A stretch of 30,272 nt of DNA, taken from contig ATSW01009301.1 in assembly GCA_000444245.1 (NCBI GenBank), positions 1 through 30,272 on the forward strand, written 5' to 3'. Below, piece after piece: positions 1-10,858 of this stretch (position 1 is its first letter; every line of letters starts with the position of its first letter). A model generated the notes under the pieces. That model did not search any database and was not told the origin of the DNA. It saw nothing but the letters and a program-made list of their open reading frames with translations. The position numbers and the translations under genes are program-made. The DNA is from Botryllus schlosseri (lineage: Eukaryota; Chordata; Ascidiacea; Stolidobranchia; Styelidae).

Positions 1-257
1 CAGAGTGCACACAAAAAGTTGTATTGCATTAGGGCGGATAGATTTCAATTATTTTCAGGGGTGAAATCGGTAAAACCATGGGATGGTTTTGTGTCTTACA
101 TTCAATTCAATTTATTGCTGACACAAGATGCGGTGCAATGAAAAAACTTGGAGTAGTCTTTGAAATAGAGTTTCAAAGTTGCACCATTCTGTGACCCTGT
201 TAATAATTAATCACGAGCAACAGAAGATAATCAGGAAGATTCTAAAGGTGCCACATT

Positions 258-822
258 TAGATGAGGTCAAAGTAGCCTTTGTTAGTACTAATTGTAATCA
301 TTTGAAGAAACACAAGTAGACATAATGCCAAAAATTTCGACCGAATTATAAGTGGAAGTTGCGCTTTTCAAGGCATGCCAAAACTACTACAAGTAATAGA
401 AAAGGAAAGGCCAACTACTTCAAGTAAGCAGTTTAAAGAAGTAGGTAGAGATGAGGCATCAAAGACTTTTGTTAATCAATTGCTGATGGCAATATAAAAA
501 CTATGTAAGATGCATCTACATAACTAACACATAATAACTAATGTGTTTGAAATATTTTGCGCTTTTTGAACTAATAAACTGATATGGTCACACAGGATCT
601 ACATCGCCCTGTTGTCATAGAATTTCACTCATGAAAGTATAGCGTGTCTATCCAAACACCACTCTCCAGTTAACAAAATCTATAACATACAAGTACTTTG
701 CCTTTCAAAACTGTAGAAGTGGAAGTAATTCAAAAAACATAACCACTTATGTAGAAGTAGACAAAACTCACCAGAGTCCTTTGACAAATTAGAAGTGCTT
801 TGTTACTGACTACCTACCTCTG
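258..822 (-). mobile_element. Decayed third copy of the CAGAGGTGGTCA hAT family
   Basis: Read on the minus strand, the right edge begins CAGAGG, then GTCAGTAAC, then AAGCACTTCTA. It follows the opening of the copies at 16941 and 18619 with scattered changes and a small insertion. The left edge (GATGAGGTCAAAGTAG) matches their other end. Internal AAGTAGAAGT words are also shared. It is shorter (about 565 bp) and lacks a recognisable target duplication, so it is older than the other two. It sits in the last visible RILPL intron. Confidence 0.6.
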
Positions 823-956
823 CATGTCATTGACAAAAACATCACTAGGATATTGCACCTGAATTTTTCTTTTCAAGTTACCTCTGAGTGCGTATTTTAT
901 ATTAGTTATACTCTATCATAAAATAGCTCTATATTGGTAGTATTACGACGTCGTAC

Positions 957-3900
957 CTGTAATTCTTGCATAGTGTATCGTGGTCTATCTGGATCGTTCA
1001 TGTCAATAATCAACTTGTTGGCAAGTAACGGATCAGGTAGTGGAGAAGATAACTGAATTGATTACATCACAAATGAGGTAAAGTTCTGGATGAACAAACA
1101 CCTGTACAGACTTCGGAATCTTTCCGTGGTGATACGGTGTGGACAACTGTAGAGGATACTTTCAACTTCTCTCCTAGTTCAATAACTCTGAACAAAGAAA
1201 GTTCCATTAGGTTATTTTGCACGGAGACTGAGAAATTCATGCACAAAAGGCCTATCTTACAAAATAATAACTAACAATCACCATAATCACCACATTCCGC
1301 TTCTTGTGTGCAAACAAACCTTTTGTGCAACTCCTTGATCTGCCGGTCCTTTTCTAGATAAGTTGATTCCAAGTCCGTACTTCGGCTTGCCATAGCTGTT
1401 GCTTGCTTCTCCATCAATATAATCTTTCTTCGTAAGTTTACATTCAGTTTTGTTACCTGTTCTGCTTGTGATGAGAGCTGAATTGGCATTTGAAAAGTGG
1501 AGGGGTAGTATTTCAGATGGATCACATAAAATCATTTTTGTAATACCGCTTCGCATTCAGCTGTTTGTTGTTCAATGATTCTCGATTTCTCTCGAAGTTC
1601 ACTCTTATATTTTTCAAGTGACTCTTCTGTGTCAGTAACAGAGGTATCCTTGGATTCCGTTGAGATAGTAACATCTTCATAAATCTGAATGGTAATATTT
1701 ACTCATGCCAGTGTTGGAATCAAGTCAATACCTTTAATTTATAAGTTTTTTCGAGTAGCCTACTTATTACATTCCTAAACTACTATGACGATATGAGTAA
1801 TGGGTTATTTAGGGAAGTTTCCATTCCCACGGTTTAATTCAATGTAAGTGAGATTCTTTCACATATGCTATAGGCAGCATTGATCTCGTATCTGTGTTGT
1901 AGTTGTAGAGCAGTTGTTCTCAACCATTTTGACCTCGCGGCCTGGTAAAACTTTGAATCAAATATTGCGGACCGGTGAACCTGCAAAGATCAATATCAAC
2001 CCTAAATTGAATTACAGTGCAACTCAATGTAATATTGGAAACTTCATTTAATAATGTCTTTTTGATATAAGATATTCTCATGTGGTTCTATTAAAGTTTC
2101 TGCAAGGCAAAGCTCGCAAAGTACTGTTAAATACCACTAACTTGATTGTGATTATTCGGTGTCGTTTGAAAGAAACGTGACTTTGCTGTTTGCTATAACC
2201 TCTATTATACTGCCAAGGGAGGCTTACTTGCACTGTCGGAAAGTTTGTTTAAAAGTCTCCGTAGTTGTCACCATAACTTGCCCGAAATGAGTTACTTTTA
2301 AACAGTTTCATAAACACGTGCACCATTGTAACGTACGAGCAAAGTAGACCATGAACTCTCTTTACAACACTATGCAGAGAACTACATTCCAAACTTCTAA
2401 ATAAATTTACGATTTGATGTTTTATTTCTCAGATTAATTGACAAGCATCCAATTTTGGAATTGAGATATAAAATTCCGATATATTTGGCAGACCGACAGG
2501 AAACTTGCCATGAACCGGCAGTTGAGAACCGAGCGAGATAGTGTAATGGTTATGCGTCCGGCTTCTCAAGCGGTAGGTCGTGGGTTCGATCCCCGGCCGG
2601 GTCATACCAAAGACTCGAAAAATGGTATTCGCAGCTATCCTGCTAGGCGCTCAGCAATCACGGATAGCATGGAGGAGAAAAAAAACGGGGGCGCAGACTA
2701 GATGACCTCATGGGGCCGTATCGCAACTCCGTCGCCAAAGCATCTCGATGGTGCAGGCGAGAAAGAATATCATATCTCTCTCTCTCTCTCTCACTGTTGC
2801 AAAGCACCTCTTTCCAACCAGTGGGGTTGCGGATCATTGGTGGGTCGTGAAGTATTTCTAAATGATTCAGTTTTCTATTGAATATGACATAGATGGCTTC
2901 TTTTGGTTGTTATGGAAAGCCAGCAATCTTCTAATTTATATGATAGCAGTTTTATAGGCATAAATATTTCACGTAGTGACGGTTTTACATGTGGTGATTG
3001 GCCGAAAATAGGCGTAGGCCTACTGCAATTTTGGTTTTTCTGGATATTTTCAGAGTAGGAAAATCAAGCCTACACTTGATCTGATAAAATCTCCAACATG
3101 AAAGATTAATTTTCACATTAACAGTAAATTGCATGTGTATACATTGTTTTTTTTTTCCATGAATTTGTTTTTTGTTCGTTTGATCATAACTCATTGTGGG
3201 TTAGGTCATACAATAAAACTTTCAATAAATGCGGGTACCGAACTGAGAATATAGAAGAAGTCTGTCACAAAATTTCAAAGCATTGGCCAAGCAAGGACCA
3301 ACTTTATTTAACTCAAAACTTTTTAAACACAAGCATTAAACTGAATGTCGAATATTTTGGTGTGTTTGGGGTTGTATGCACAGTACACACCTATCTTCAA
3401 AATCCATACCGATACCAGAAAAAGCGCACTATGTCAAAAGTGCACCATGGATTCTATATCCCATCAGAAAGACTTCTAAATTTCTAACATAACCTCTAGC
3501 ATTTTGCAATTGAGACTAAATTGAAATGTATGTGGTGGACCGGCCCAAAAGTTGACGCGGACCGGCGGTTAAGAACTACAGATCTATAAGATTAACCACG
3601 AAAAGGTCTACTCATTGGAAGAAGGAATCTATTAGATCTCAGTAGGTAGACAGCAGTAACATGACATCATTAAATACTTTAAAAGACAAATTCATTAACT
3701 CAAGTATAATTCTGGGTTTAAGTTACACACTAATCACCAGTGCATAACTTTGTTGTCACCAAGGTTACATTGGTCGTCAAGCTGTTACATCACAAGACNN
3801 TAACACAGTAGGCCAATAGTACCAAGTACAAAACTTTCAATCAACATATTATAGATCGTCAAATAATATTTTAAAAGCTGATATGGTCAGCAGAAACCAT

Positions 3901-4745
3901 TGTGATGTTGGGTATGCAAGTATCTATTAAACGCAATTACAACCAAAATACATGCAATCTACTTACATTTGCATTTTCAGCAAGTAGAATTGCCAATCTT
4001 TTATTATCTTCTTGCATAGTTTCAATTCTCGTTTTCAACTGTTTCACATCCTCCTTCCATGCACTTTCAACTTTTNCCAGTTCCTATTTTAATATGGAGA
4101 ACGCACAACTTCATGAACATTCACATTCTAACGAGTTGAAGAATGTGTTTTAGTAGATTCCCACCTCTCTGTACTTGTCGGAAGAGAATTTGGCTTCTAA
4201 TTCAAGCTTCTGAATAGTGGCGTTAAGTTCTACAGCATCACTCGAGTAATTTTTGGCACTACCCGAAAATGATTCCAGCATTTCAAGCACTNTCACTATT
4301 TTTGGCATCACATCGGTAAAAGCTTCCCCTGAATAGAGAAATGAAATGAATATGTGTGTAAGGTTTACTATGTTTATCTAGTGAACCATACCTCCCATAG
4401 TATCGGTCAACTTTTCAAAGTCTTTTCCAATGCTAGCTGCTATGTCATAAACGTCATTCACAGTAAGCATATTCACATTTTTCTGAAACACATCTTCTCC
4501 CGCAGTCTATAAGTAAATGCGTAATGCAAGGTATATGCAGTATATATATTATACACTAGATATTAACAAAAATAAGCTTAGATTAGTGCATCCTAATAGT
4601 AATCGTTCTGGTCTGAATATACGGTAAGCAAAATAGTGAACGGATCGTGAACAAAACTTACGACGTTAACGTTGATGACTGACGGTTCTAGCATCGTAGT
4701 AGATTCATCCCCGCTCACTGCTCCGTGAATTGCAGATACGGCCAT
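957..4745 (-). CDS. RILPL: RILP-like protein (RILPL), 5' eight coding exons, C-terminus off the window
   Basis: RILP-family proteins are cytoplasmic Rab effectors or adaptors that link vesicles and cilia to motors. Exons I place, in order of translation: 4662-4745, 4392-4506, 4165-4328, 3967-4083, 1547-1684, 1320-1477, 1100-1187 and 957-1052. They join in frame to 320 codons. The start ATG (4743-4745) has an in-frame TGA five codons upstream. Residues about 42-87 form an RH1 motif (LTVNDVYDIAASIGKDFEKL, then PKIV-VLEMLE). Next comes a long Glu/Lys-rich coiled coil (ESAWKEDVKQLKTRIETMQE). The last visible exon ends DRPRYTMQELQ, which matches the opening of the RH2 motif that in RILPL1 continues into a Rab-binding helix. 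That continuation and the stop must lie left of base 1. Two exons contain an N each (one residue unreadable in each). JIP3/4 also carry RH1, but the RH2 start favours RILP/RILPL1/RILPL2. Which paralogue it is cannot be settled. Confidence 0.88.
2400..2530 (-). mobile_element. hAT fragment related to the element at 6339
   Basis: Read on the minus strand it runs GGTTCTCAACTGCCGG, GGCAAGTTTCCTG, CTCAATTCCAAAAT and then an A/T-rich stretch. These are the same words in the same order as the start of the 6339-6937 element, less one short internal piece. The last few terminal bases are lost exactly where the SINE begins. Confidence 0.6.
2531..2792 (+). mobile_element. tRNA-derived SINE
   Basis: The first ~80 bases carry RNA polymerase III internal promoter boxes: an A box (TAGTGTAATGG) and a B box (GGTTCGATCCC), at tRNA-like spacing. 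The anticodon-loop position reads TTCTCAA, so the ancestor may have been a Glu (CTC) tRNA. The acceptor arms no longer pair, so it is not a tRNA gene. A ~170-base body of unknown origin follows and ends in a (CT)n run at 2775-2792. It sits in a RILPL intron, antisense to that gene. Confidence 0.8.
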
Positions 4746-5240
4746 ATCAATAGCATTCTCTCAAGATCTCCACAAGTTCGATATATAAGAGACGCAGTTT
4801 TGTGGTCAATTTGTTTCCATCTTTCCGTAACCTTAACCTCAATGACTGGCCTTTCACGGTCGAATCGCCGAACCACAGCTGTGCCTTTTAAACGATCTCT
4901 CTCAAAACATCACCGTGCGGGGACTTCCCCACTCGGGACTATTCCTCGATCGCTTCAGCGATTCTCTCCAACGCCAAGATCTGAGCTGTTGACTGTCATT
5001 TGATATTGAAGTGACCTTGACATGGAAGTGGGAAACCAAACGGAGAGAACGTGGACGCAGTTTTACAGATCCGCAGACAGAAATCCTTACACCTCTGATG
5101 CTGAATTTAGCGGCGCTAGCCGTACCATCGCATACACCATGAGCAATGTTCACTGCGTTGGCATCGACCTATTTCGGAACCATAGTTATCGCATTCTGCA
5201 ATAATAGCGCTAGAATGCTCTGCTAGCTGCACTCATTGAA
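4746..5240 (-). promoter_or_regulatory. CpG-rich 5' region of RILPL
   Basis: The roughly 500 bases upstream of the RILPL start codon are visibly richer in CpG (about five or six per 60 bases in several lines) than the flanking introns. This is what an unmethylated promoter in an otherwise methylated gene looks like. No TATA box or transcription start can be fixed from sequence alone. The ORFs running across it on both strands match nothing I know. Confidence 0.4.
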
Positions 5241-5613
5241 TTTAGTCCGGAATCTCATGTTTTTTTAATAGTGGCTGACGATCTAAAGGTGGTTCAATAC
5301 AACATATTTCTTATATAAATTTAATGGTTAAGACCCGGCTGAATAACGAAACGTCGGTAAACAAATGCCGAGCATTATCGCATATTGCTTGCGAAAATAG
5401 TCCGTTCATTGAGGTAATCACACATTCTGACATAATTCGACAACCATCAACAAATTACAAGTAATCTCTGAAGTCACATGCACCGGAAAACTACCCTCCC
5501 AACAGGTTAATAGGTCATGATAATAGAGCATTCACTTGCATGCATGACTATCTCAGAGGCATAATACCCTCATTTTCTCACCATAAATGCAGCTAAACCA
5601 TGAGCACAATTCA
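5241..5613. other. Intergenic DNA between ETFB and RILPL
   Basis: The genes are head to tail; the gap from the ETFB stop to the RILPL ATG is about 930 bases. This A/T-rich part holds no gene, clear repeat or conserved site that I can see. Confidence 0.5.
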
Positions 5614-5640
5614 TTATAATTTAATTAAATTTAATAAAAT
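5614..5640 (-). terminator. A/T-rich candidate polyadenylation region of ETFB
   Basis: About 35-60 bases downstream of the ETFB stop. The minus strand reads ATTAAA and overlapping AATTAA-type variants in an A/T-rich run. ATTAAA is the commonest variant polyadenylation signal, so a very short 3' UTR is plausible. Confidence 0.4.
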
Positions 5641-5675
5641 TGGAAAAATGTTGCAAAATCGACAACTTCTGTGGA

Positions 5676-8600
5676 TTAAATTAGCCCGTCTTGCTTCAGT
5701 TTTCCAACCAACTCTTCAACATTTTCCACAATAATTCCAGCTTGCCTTTCAGGAGGATCTGAAACTTCCAACACTTCTATCTTCGAAGCCACATCAACAC
5801 CCAAGTCGCCTGGTTTCAGTTTGTCCACCTTTTTCTTTTTTGCTTTCTGAAATGCAACACTCGTTCAATTCTGCAATATCTTCGTCAATCGATTCCATTC
5901 CTCTCACCATTATATTAGGTAACGTTGCATATCTGGGTTCATTTAATCGGAGATCGGCTGTGATTACGGCAGGCATCTTCAACTGAACGGTTTCGAGACC
6001 ACCATCTATTTCTCTGACAACTTTCAGATATTCTCCATCCACATGTATTTCAGATGCAAATGTACCCTAAGATTAGTTGAAGCAGACATTAGTGGAAAAT
6101 CCTTAACAACTGCACTAGAGAATGTAGCTGCACATGCCCCCAAGATATTCTCCAGACGCTATAATAGGTCTAATACCCACACCTCATTAACAACAGGCCA
6201 TGATTTTGCAGCCATAACTAGCAAGAGGTTTCCAAGCAACAACAGGTACTGTGCAAAAATAGTAAGAATGAACTGATTTGTTTATAATACCGTGTATTTT
6301 AATTCAGGTAATGCAGCTATCAACACTGTAATGCATAGCAGTGGTTCTCACCAGCCGGTCTGTGGACCGGTGCCGGTCCGTGGCAAGTTTCCTGCCAGTT
6401 CTCCGAGTAATATTCAACCCTATAACTCAATTCCAAAATGCCAGAAATGAAAGCTAGATTAATTATTAATTAGAGAAATGAAACACCAAATAAAATCAAT
6501 TCCAAAATTTGATGAGTATTATTTAGCATGGCATCGTGACATTCAATGGACTTGAAGTATGTAACAAATGACTATGTGGCAGGTATTGTACAAAACTGTT
6601 TGAAGACAGTATAGGAACAGTTGTGTACGAAAGCTTTAAAAAGATGTTTAAACAAAGGTAGTTGAATTCTGAAGTCAAATTCAGGGATATTAAGCAGTAG
6701 AACAGAGGCTTGCAACAGTAAACTCCTACGGTATTTCTTTCAATAAGAAACCAAACAATTAATCTTAAGTTAGTGCTTTTAGCTGCACGACGCCTTGCAT
6801 AAATTACAATAGAACAACTATAACATGTCACGAATAAAAATGAAGCATTAAATGAATTAAATATTTATTTAGTTGCATACATTTTTCATTAACATTTAGT
6901 TTAATTTTATACCCGCACGCGGGCTTGAGAACCACTGATTCAGAGGAAATCACTGGTTATAACATTGGCTGATGTGGAAAGATCAGGTTGCATGCTCTGA
7001 TGAAAATATCCGCAGTGACCTTAAAATGTAATTAGATCCTTGATCACAGTAGCACACCTTGGTCACTAATTTCTTCATCAAGACCAAACGGCTCTACAGA
7101 GTGTCAACTGCCTACCTGAGGCCAATCAAGGTGTGCCGCCGTCATTTGGCCAGTTTGATTATTGTCGCCATCGATGGCTTGCTTCCCTAATATAATCAGA
7201 TCGGCACTTTCCTTCTCGGCAAGTTTTGCGAGTATCTTGGAAATCTATAGGAAATATAAATTTTAAAATCAAGCCTCGGCACAATCAACTAGAAGAGACA
7301 CTTACTTGTAATGGTCCAACGTTTTCATATTCACTCCCGCTGATTTCAACATGGATTCCTCGGTCAGCACCTAGTGCCAAAGCTGTCCGGAGGGTTTCCT
7401 TCATGAATCAAATGAAATTATATGACATATAATATAACATGATATAACATTCCGAGGCGTCAGGTCCTTACCAAATTTTGTGCAGGACCGCAAGTTACTG
7501 CAACCACTTCCTTTGCAATCTTTTTTTCTCTCAACCTTGAGACAGATTTTGGGGAATATGAGAAACCGGGTTTCATAAGTTGAAACAGTTATAACATAGT
7601 TCACAGGGATCGATTTGTACAATTCAAAGTATAACTGAAGTCAGGTAGGATATTTACTAGCAATTAGAAAAAAAGTATATATAGCCAATAGGTCAAGGGT
7701 GTCAGACATACGGCCCGTCGCACGGTTTCATCCGGCTCGTGATGCGATTCTGAAAAATTGTATTTATTATCCAGAACATTTCTCAGAAATGTTGATATTT
7801 TTGGTACGAAATACTTTCAGTAAATAATCCCCAAGACAGAAAATGTCGAGTATGTTCATTAGGGGTATTCAAAATGAATTTTTTTCTCAAATCGTATTGG
7901 CTACTTTTTAAAATTGTTAGGTTACCTAATTTAAGCCTACACACCAGATTTGGCTTAATTCCAGTAAGTCGCCGCATTGCTACAGAAGAAAGTTCTGATT
8001 TATTATATAAAAATGAATAACAAAAAATTTGCAAATTTTCTGTTCACCGCATGAAGGTTTTGGGTTGTCTATAGAAACGATGTTCACCAAATTTGGTTCT
8101 ATTCCAAGTAGTGGAAGCGGAGTTATTGCCGTCGGAAAATTTGGATTTGAATAAAATAGTATTTATGGTGGGCACCACTATAATAAATAATGAAAGAATT
8201 GGTCACCGTAAAGACTATTTTATTCAAAATCCAAATTTTTCGACGGCAATAACTCCACTTCCAATAGTTGGAATTGGTGTGTAGGCTTAAATTAGGTAAC
8301 CTAACAATTTCATCAAGTAGCCAGTACGATTTAAGAAAAAAGTCATTTTTGAATACCCCTTATGTTCATTATAACCATACGAAAGCGGTGTCGGTGTCAA
8401 GTAGCTGCCATTGACACCAAATTCCGAGAAAGCAAAAAATTGTACGGTGAGTTCACAGTTTTATGGAAAAATGAACCAAAAATAGTTATTTGCAGAAGTG
8501 AAAACGTGAGATAGAAACCAGTTTACACAGGTTACATGGAGAATATATTTATGACACACAAATATTCAAATTAAAATATGTGCGTGTGGTCGCACTACTT

Positions 8601-10631
8601 TTTCGCTCGTCATGACTCAACATCTCCTCGGCCTCCAGAGAAACCCAAATCGCGATATAATAATAATGAGCTAAATTTCAACGTCTATGCTTACGGTTAA
8701 ATCGCATGTATTCCTCACAACAATATTGTCAGATTACGAGTAAAACAAAGCAATCATAGCATTATGCCAACGTATAACGCCGGTAAAGCCGCAGTTTTAG
8801 CTGTTTAGCTGTTTCCTATTTAACCGGCCAATCATCGTAATTTAGCCAAATACATTGTTTGCGGATTAAGGTGTTTATAGAATAGAACCCGATGGTTCGT
8901 GATGTACCGTAATTATTTATATATATATATATATGCTATATTTGAGTATTCAAGTGAAAAAGAAGGGCTTGGATTTTGAGGTAGCATTTTGGAATCATTT
9001 GGCTGGTCCGGCCCGCGAATTCTTTAAAGGTTTGAATCGGGATGCGACTTTAGTTGAGTTTGACACCCCTGCTATAGGTAATATTCAAATATCTTGACCA
9101 GAAATACTGACCTTATGGCCTCCTCCACAGCAATTTCATCAAATGGATTCATGGAATGCTTAACGCCTTCAGTCACCACACCAGTCTTATCAGGCTTCAC
9201 TCGGATCTGTAACGAAATAGGTTGTAACAAACAAGTGATGGAACTTAACTTTTCTGTCATTCGGTTCTATCACAAAAGTCGTATCTTTTCAACCGGCTTC
9301 ATTACAAAAAGTCATCGACAGCAATCAAAATCAGTAATGCTAACAAGAACGCTGATCTCAGAAAATATTGTTTGACAGTCCTATGAAACTGGCGCGAACC
9401 GGGTGAATCCGACCAAGTGGTTGTACTTGTACCATCTCACTCATTTTAGATTAAATATGGATTGACGTTCCAGGAAAGAAGAGCTTACCAGTTTCATTGT
9501 GTCATGAACAATGAATTAGGATGACAATAACAAGCGATTTCAAATGATACACATGCCTTACGAGATTTCAATATAAGTTGAACTAATTTGATATACTATC
9601 CATGCCTTTAGAATTAAAGCGCAAAGCAGTGGCTCTTAACCATTTTATGGCCATGGACCAGTTTCTGCTTTGAATATTTTCTGTGCTCACAGGATTGAAA
9701 TATAGAAGGATTTTTACCTCAGCGGTAACATCATAATGATAAGTATCCAGTAAGCAGACATTGAAGATGGCCAGTAACTGACTAATTTTCAATGCTACTA
9801 ATCATTTGGGTGTGTGTCAATTGATACACAAATTTGGAAATATGAATCAATAATTTCTGGAATAAAAATATTAATGAGTAATGAAGTACAACCTTTTACA
9901 GACTTGCCAATTTCCAAAATAGCTGTGGGCCACTAGCGCGTCATAGCCGACAGGTAAGGACTGATGCTGAAGTAAATGATGTCATGAGACAGGAGTCTGC
10001 GTTGAATTAATGAAAACCTGAATATATTTTTCCTTACAAACATTGATCATAGCACGGTTTTACACAAGACCTATCTTTTGGTTGGCCCCATTGGATGTTG
10101 ATGAGCTCACAACAAATGAGCCAAAATTTCCAATCATGTCGTTAACCGAATATGATTAGATAAAATAGTCATCTAAATTGATTCTTTCAAGAACAAGTTA
10201 AGTTCATTGTTCAATGCATCAAGACTTGGTTTCGGGTGTACAAATCTACAAGTCACAGACGTTTTTCTAGTCCATAACCGTATCTTGTCTGACATTCTAG
10301 TGTTCCCAGCTTCACTGTATTTAGCTTGTAGCGTGATATCAACACCACAACACCTTCCTTCGCGGCCCAAGTTACTAATATACCTTCGACTTGATCTAGG
10401 TACCTGGCGCTCAGCGCTTTTCAAGGTTATCGTATTATATTGCTTTAACGTAGAACAAGGGGAGAGGTGAGGGTTCGACTACTACATAATGACAAAGTTC
10501 ATGAATTTGATCAGATTCGAATACAATGAGACATCAGACAACCGCCGGACCGTCAGTCAATGATTTGCCGTATCACTTACCTTAACAGCATAATCTATCA
10601 CACGCTTTACTCCAACCAAGACGCGAGCCAT
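5676..10631 (-). CDS. ETFB: Electron transfer flavoprotein subunit beta, complete, seven exons
   Basis: ETFB is the AMP-binding subunit of the mitochondrial matrix ETFA/ETFB heterodimer. This dimer passes electrons from acyl-CoA and other dehydrogenases to ETF-ubiquinone oxidoreductase. Exons in order of translation: 10581-10631, 9112-9206, 7472-7535, 7306-7398, 7116-7244, 5908-6066 and 5676-5846. They sum to 762 nt, 253 aa plus TAA, close to the human 255. The protein opens [28 protein letters not shown]. It keeps [19 protein letters not shown], the nucleotide-domain segment [17 protein letters not shown], and the ETF-beta signature [20 protein letters not shown]. The recognition-loop region LPNIM-KAKKKK is present; in mammals lysines here are methylated by ETFBKMT. 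A 61-bp intron (5847-5907) splits NIM from KAKKKK, and another 61-bp intron is at 7245-7305. Introns 1, 2 and 5 (in order of transcription) are long and hold transposons. The context AAAGATGG around the ATG is favourable. Confidence 0.98.
6339..6937 (+). mobile_element. Non-autonomous hAT element in an ETFB intron
   Basis: The ends CAGTGGTTCTCA and TGAGAACCACTG are inverted repeats. The flanking 8-mers ATGCATAG and ATTCAGAG agree at six of eight positions, which fits an old hAT target duplication. At 599 bp with no transposase frame it is a MITE-type deletion derivative. Confidence 0.75.
7694..9071 (+). mobile_element. hAT element carrying a nested foldback element
   Basis: The left end CAAGGGTGTCAGAC and right end GTTTGACACCCCTG are inverted repeats, with CGGCCCG words just inside. 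The flanks CAATAGGT and CTATAGGT match at seven of eight bases, a hAT target duplication. The interior has no transposase frame, includes an (AT)n run near 8920-8934, and is interrupted by the foldback element at 7861-8360. It lies in ETFB intron 2. Confidence 0.82.
7861..8360 (+). mobile_element. Foldback (long inverted repeat) element
   Basis: Begins AGGGGTATTC and ends GAATACCCCT, between perfect 10-base direct repeats TATGTTCATT (7851-7860 and 8361-8370). The outer arms, 7861-7946 and 8275-8360, are inverted copies at roughly 89% identity without gaps. The right arm continues to pair with 8090-8185, leaving a loop of about 25 bases. The left arm is interrupted by 7947-8089, bounded by imperfect direct repeats CACCAGATTTGG and CACCAAATTTGG. 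The 10-base duplication resembles Mutator-like elements; the family is not certain. Confidence 0.82.
9627..9935 (+). mobile_element. Probable hAT relic in ETFB intron 1
   Basis: CAGTGGCTCTTAACCATTTT at the left is a hAT-type end and resembles the start of the relic at 1911. A possible right end (TGGGCCACTA) lies at about 9926-9935 and shares only GCGC with the left flank as a target duplication. The left end is convincing; the right end is a guess. Confidence 0.4.
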
Positions 10632-10858
10632 CTTTAATAACTTAACAACGGAATACAATCCCCGGAGTTAGATATAGGTGATCCCTTACGCAGCAGTCAT
10701 TCAACTAGTCATCAAACTGATCAGTGAACATTGTCAGTCACTCAACCATTAAAAGGGGTCAAGCAAGGCACAACCACAGAGCTACAAAAACAACTCTTTC
10801 CCGGCAGTCGGTAGATAGCACTGTTGAGCTATTTAAAAGATAGCACAGAGCTATATGG
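10632..10858 (-). promoter_or_regulatory. Upstream region of ETFB
   Basis: The 227 bases between the ETFB start codon and the hAT MITE must contain the 5' UTR and probably the core promoter, unless a non-coding exon lies farther off. No TATA box is evident. The MITE therefore sits at the edge of the promoter. Confidence 0.35.

Larger units (their letters stand above)
1911..3581 (+). mobile_element. Composite hAT relic filling the long RILPL intron
   Basis: The left edge CAGTTGTTCTCAACC and the right edge GGTTAAGAACTACAG are imperfect inverted repeats of the CAGTGGTTCTCAACC type seen at hAT ends, and both are followed inward by CGGACCGG-like words. The 8-base flanks match only partly. The interior holds another hAT end (to about 2530) and a SINE, so the stretch may be two or more elements rather than one. 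No transposase reading frame survives. Small ORFs here are accidental. Confidence 0.5.

Noticed and set aside
1-956. Final RILPL exon with the rest of RH2
   Set aside because: I found no acceptor followed by a frame resembling the expected helix; the exon is probably left of the window.
2531-2606. Functional tRNA gene
   Set aside because: The A and B boxes are good, but the acceptor arms do not pair and the unit continues into a repeat body with a CT tail; it is a SINE.
2510-2701. 63-codon plus-strand reading frame
   Set aside because: It lies across the hAT end and SINE and translates their RNA-gene sequence; no protein similarity.
5794-6042. 82-codon minus-strand frame as a separate protein
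   Set aside because: It is an ETFB exon reading through the 61-base intron into a wrong frame.
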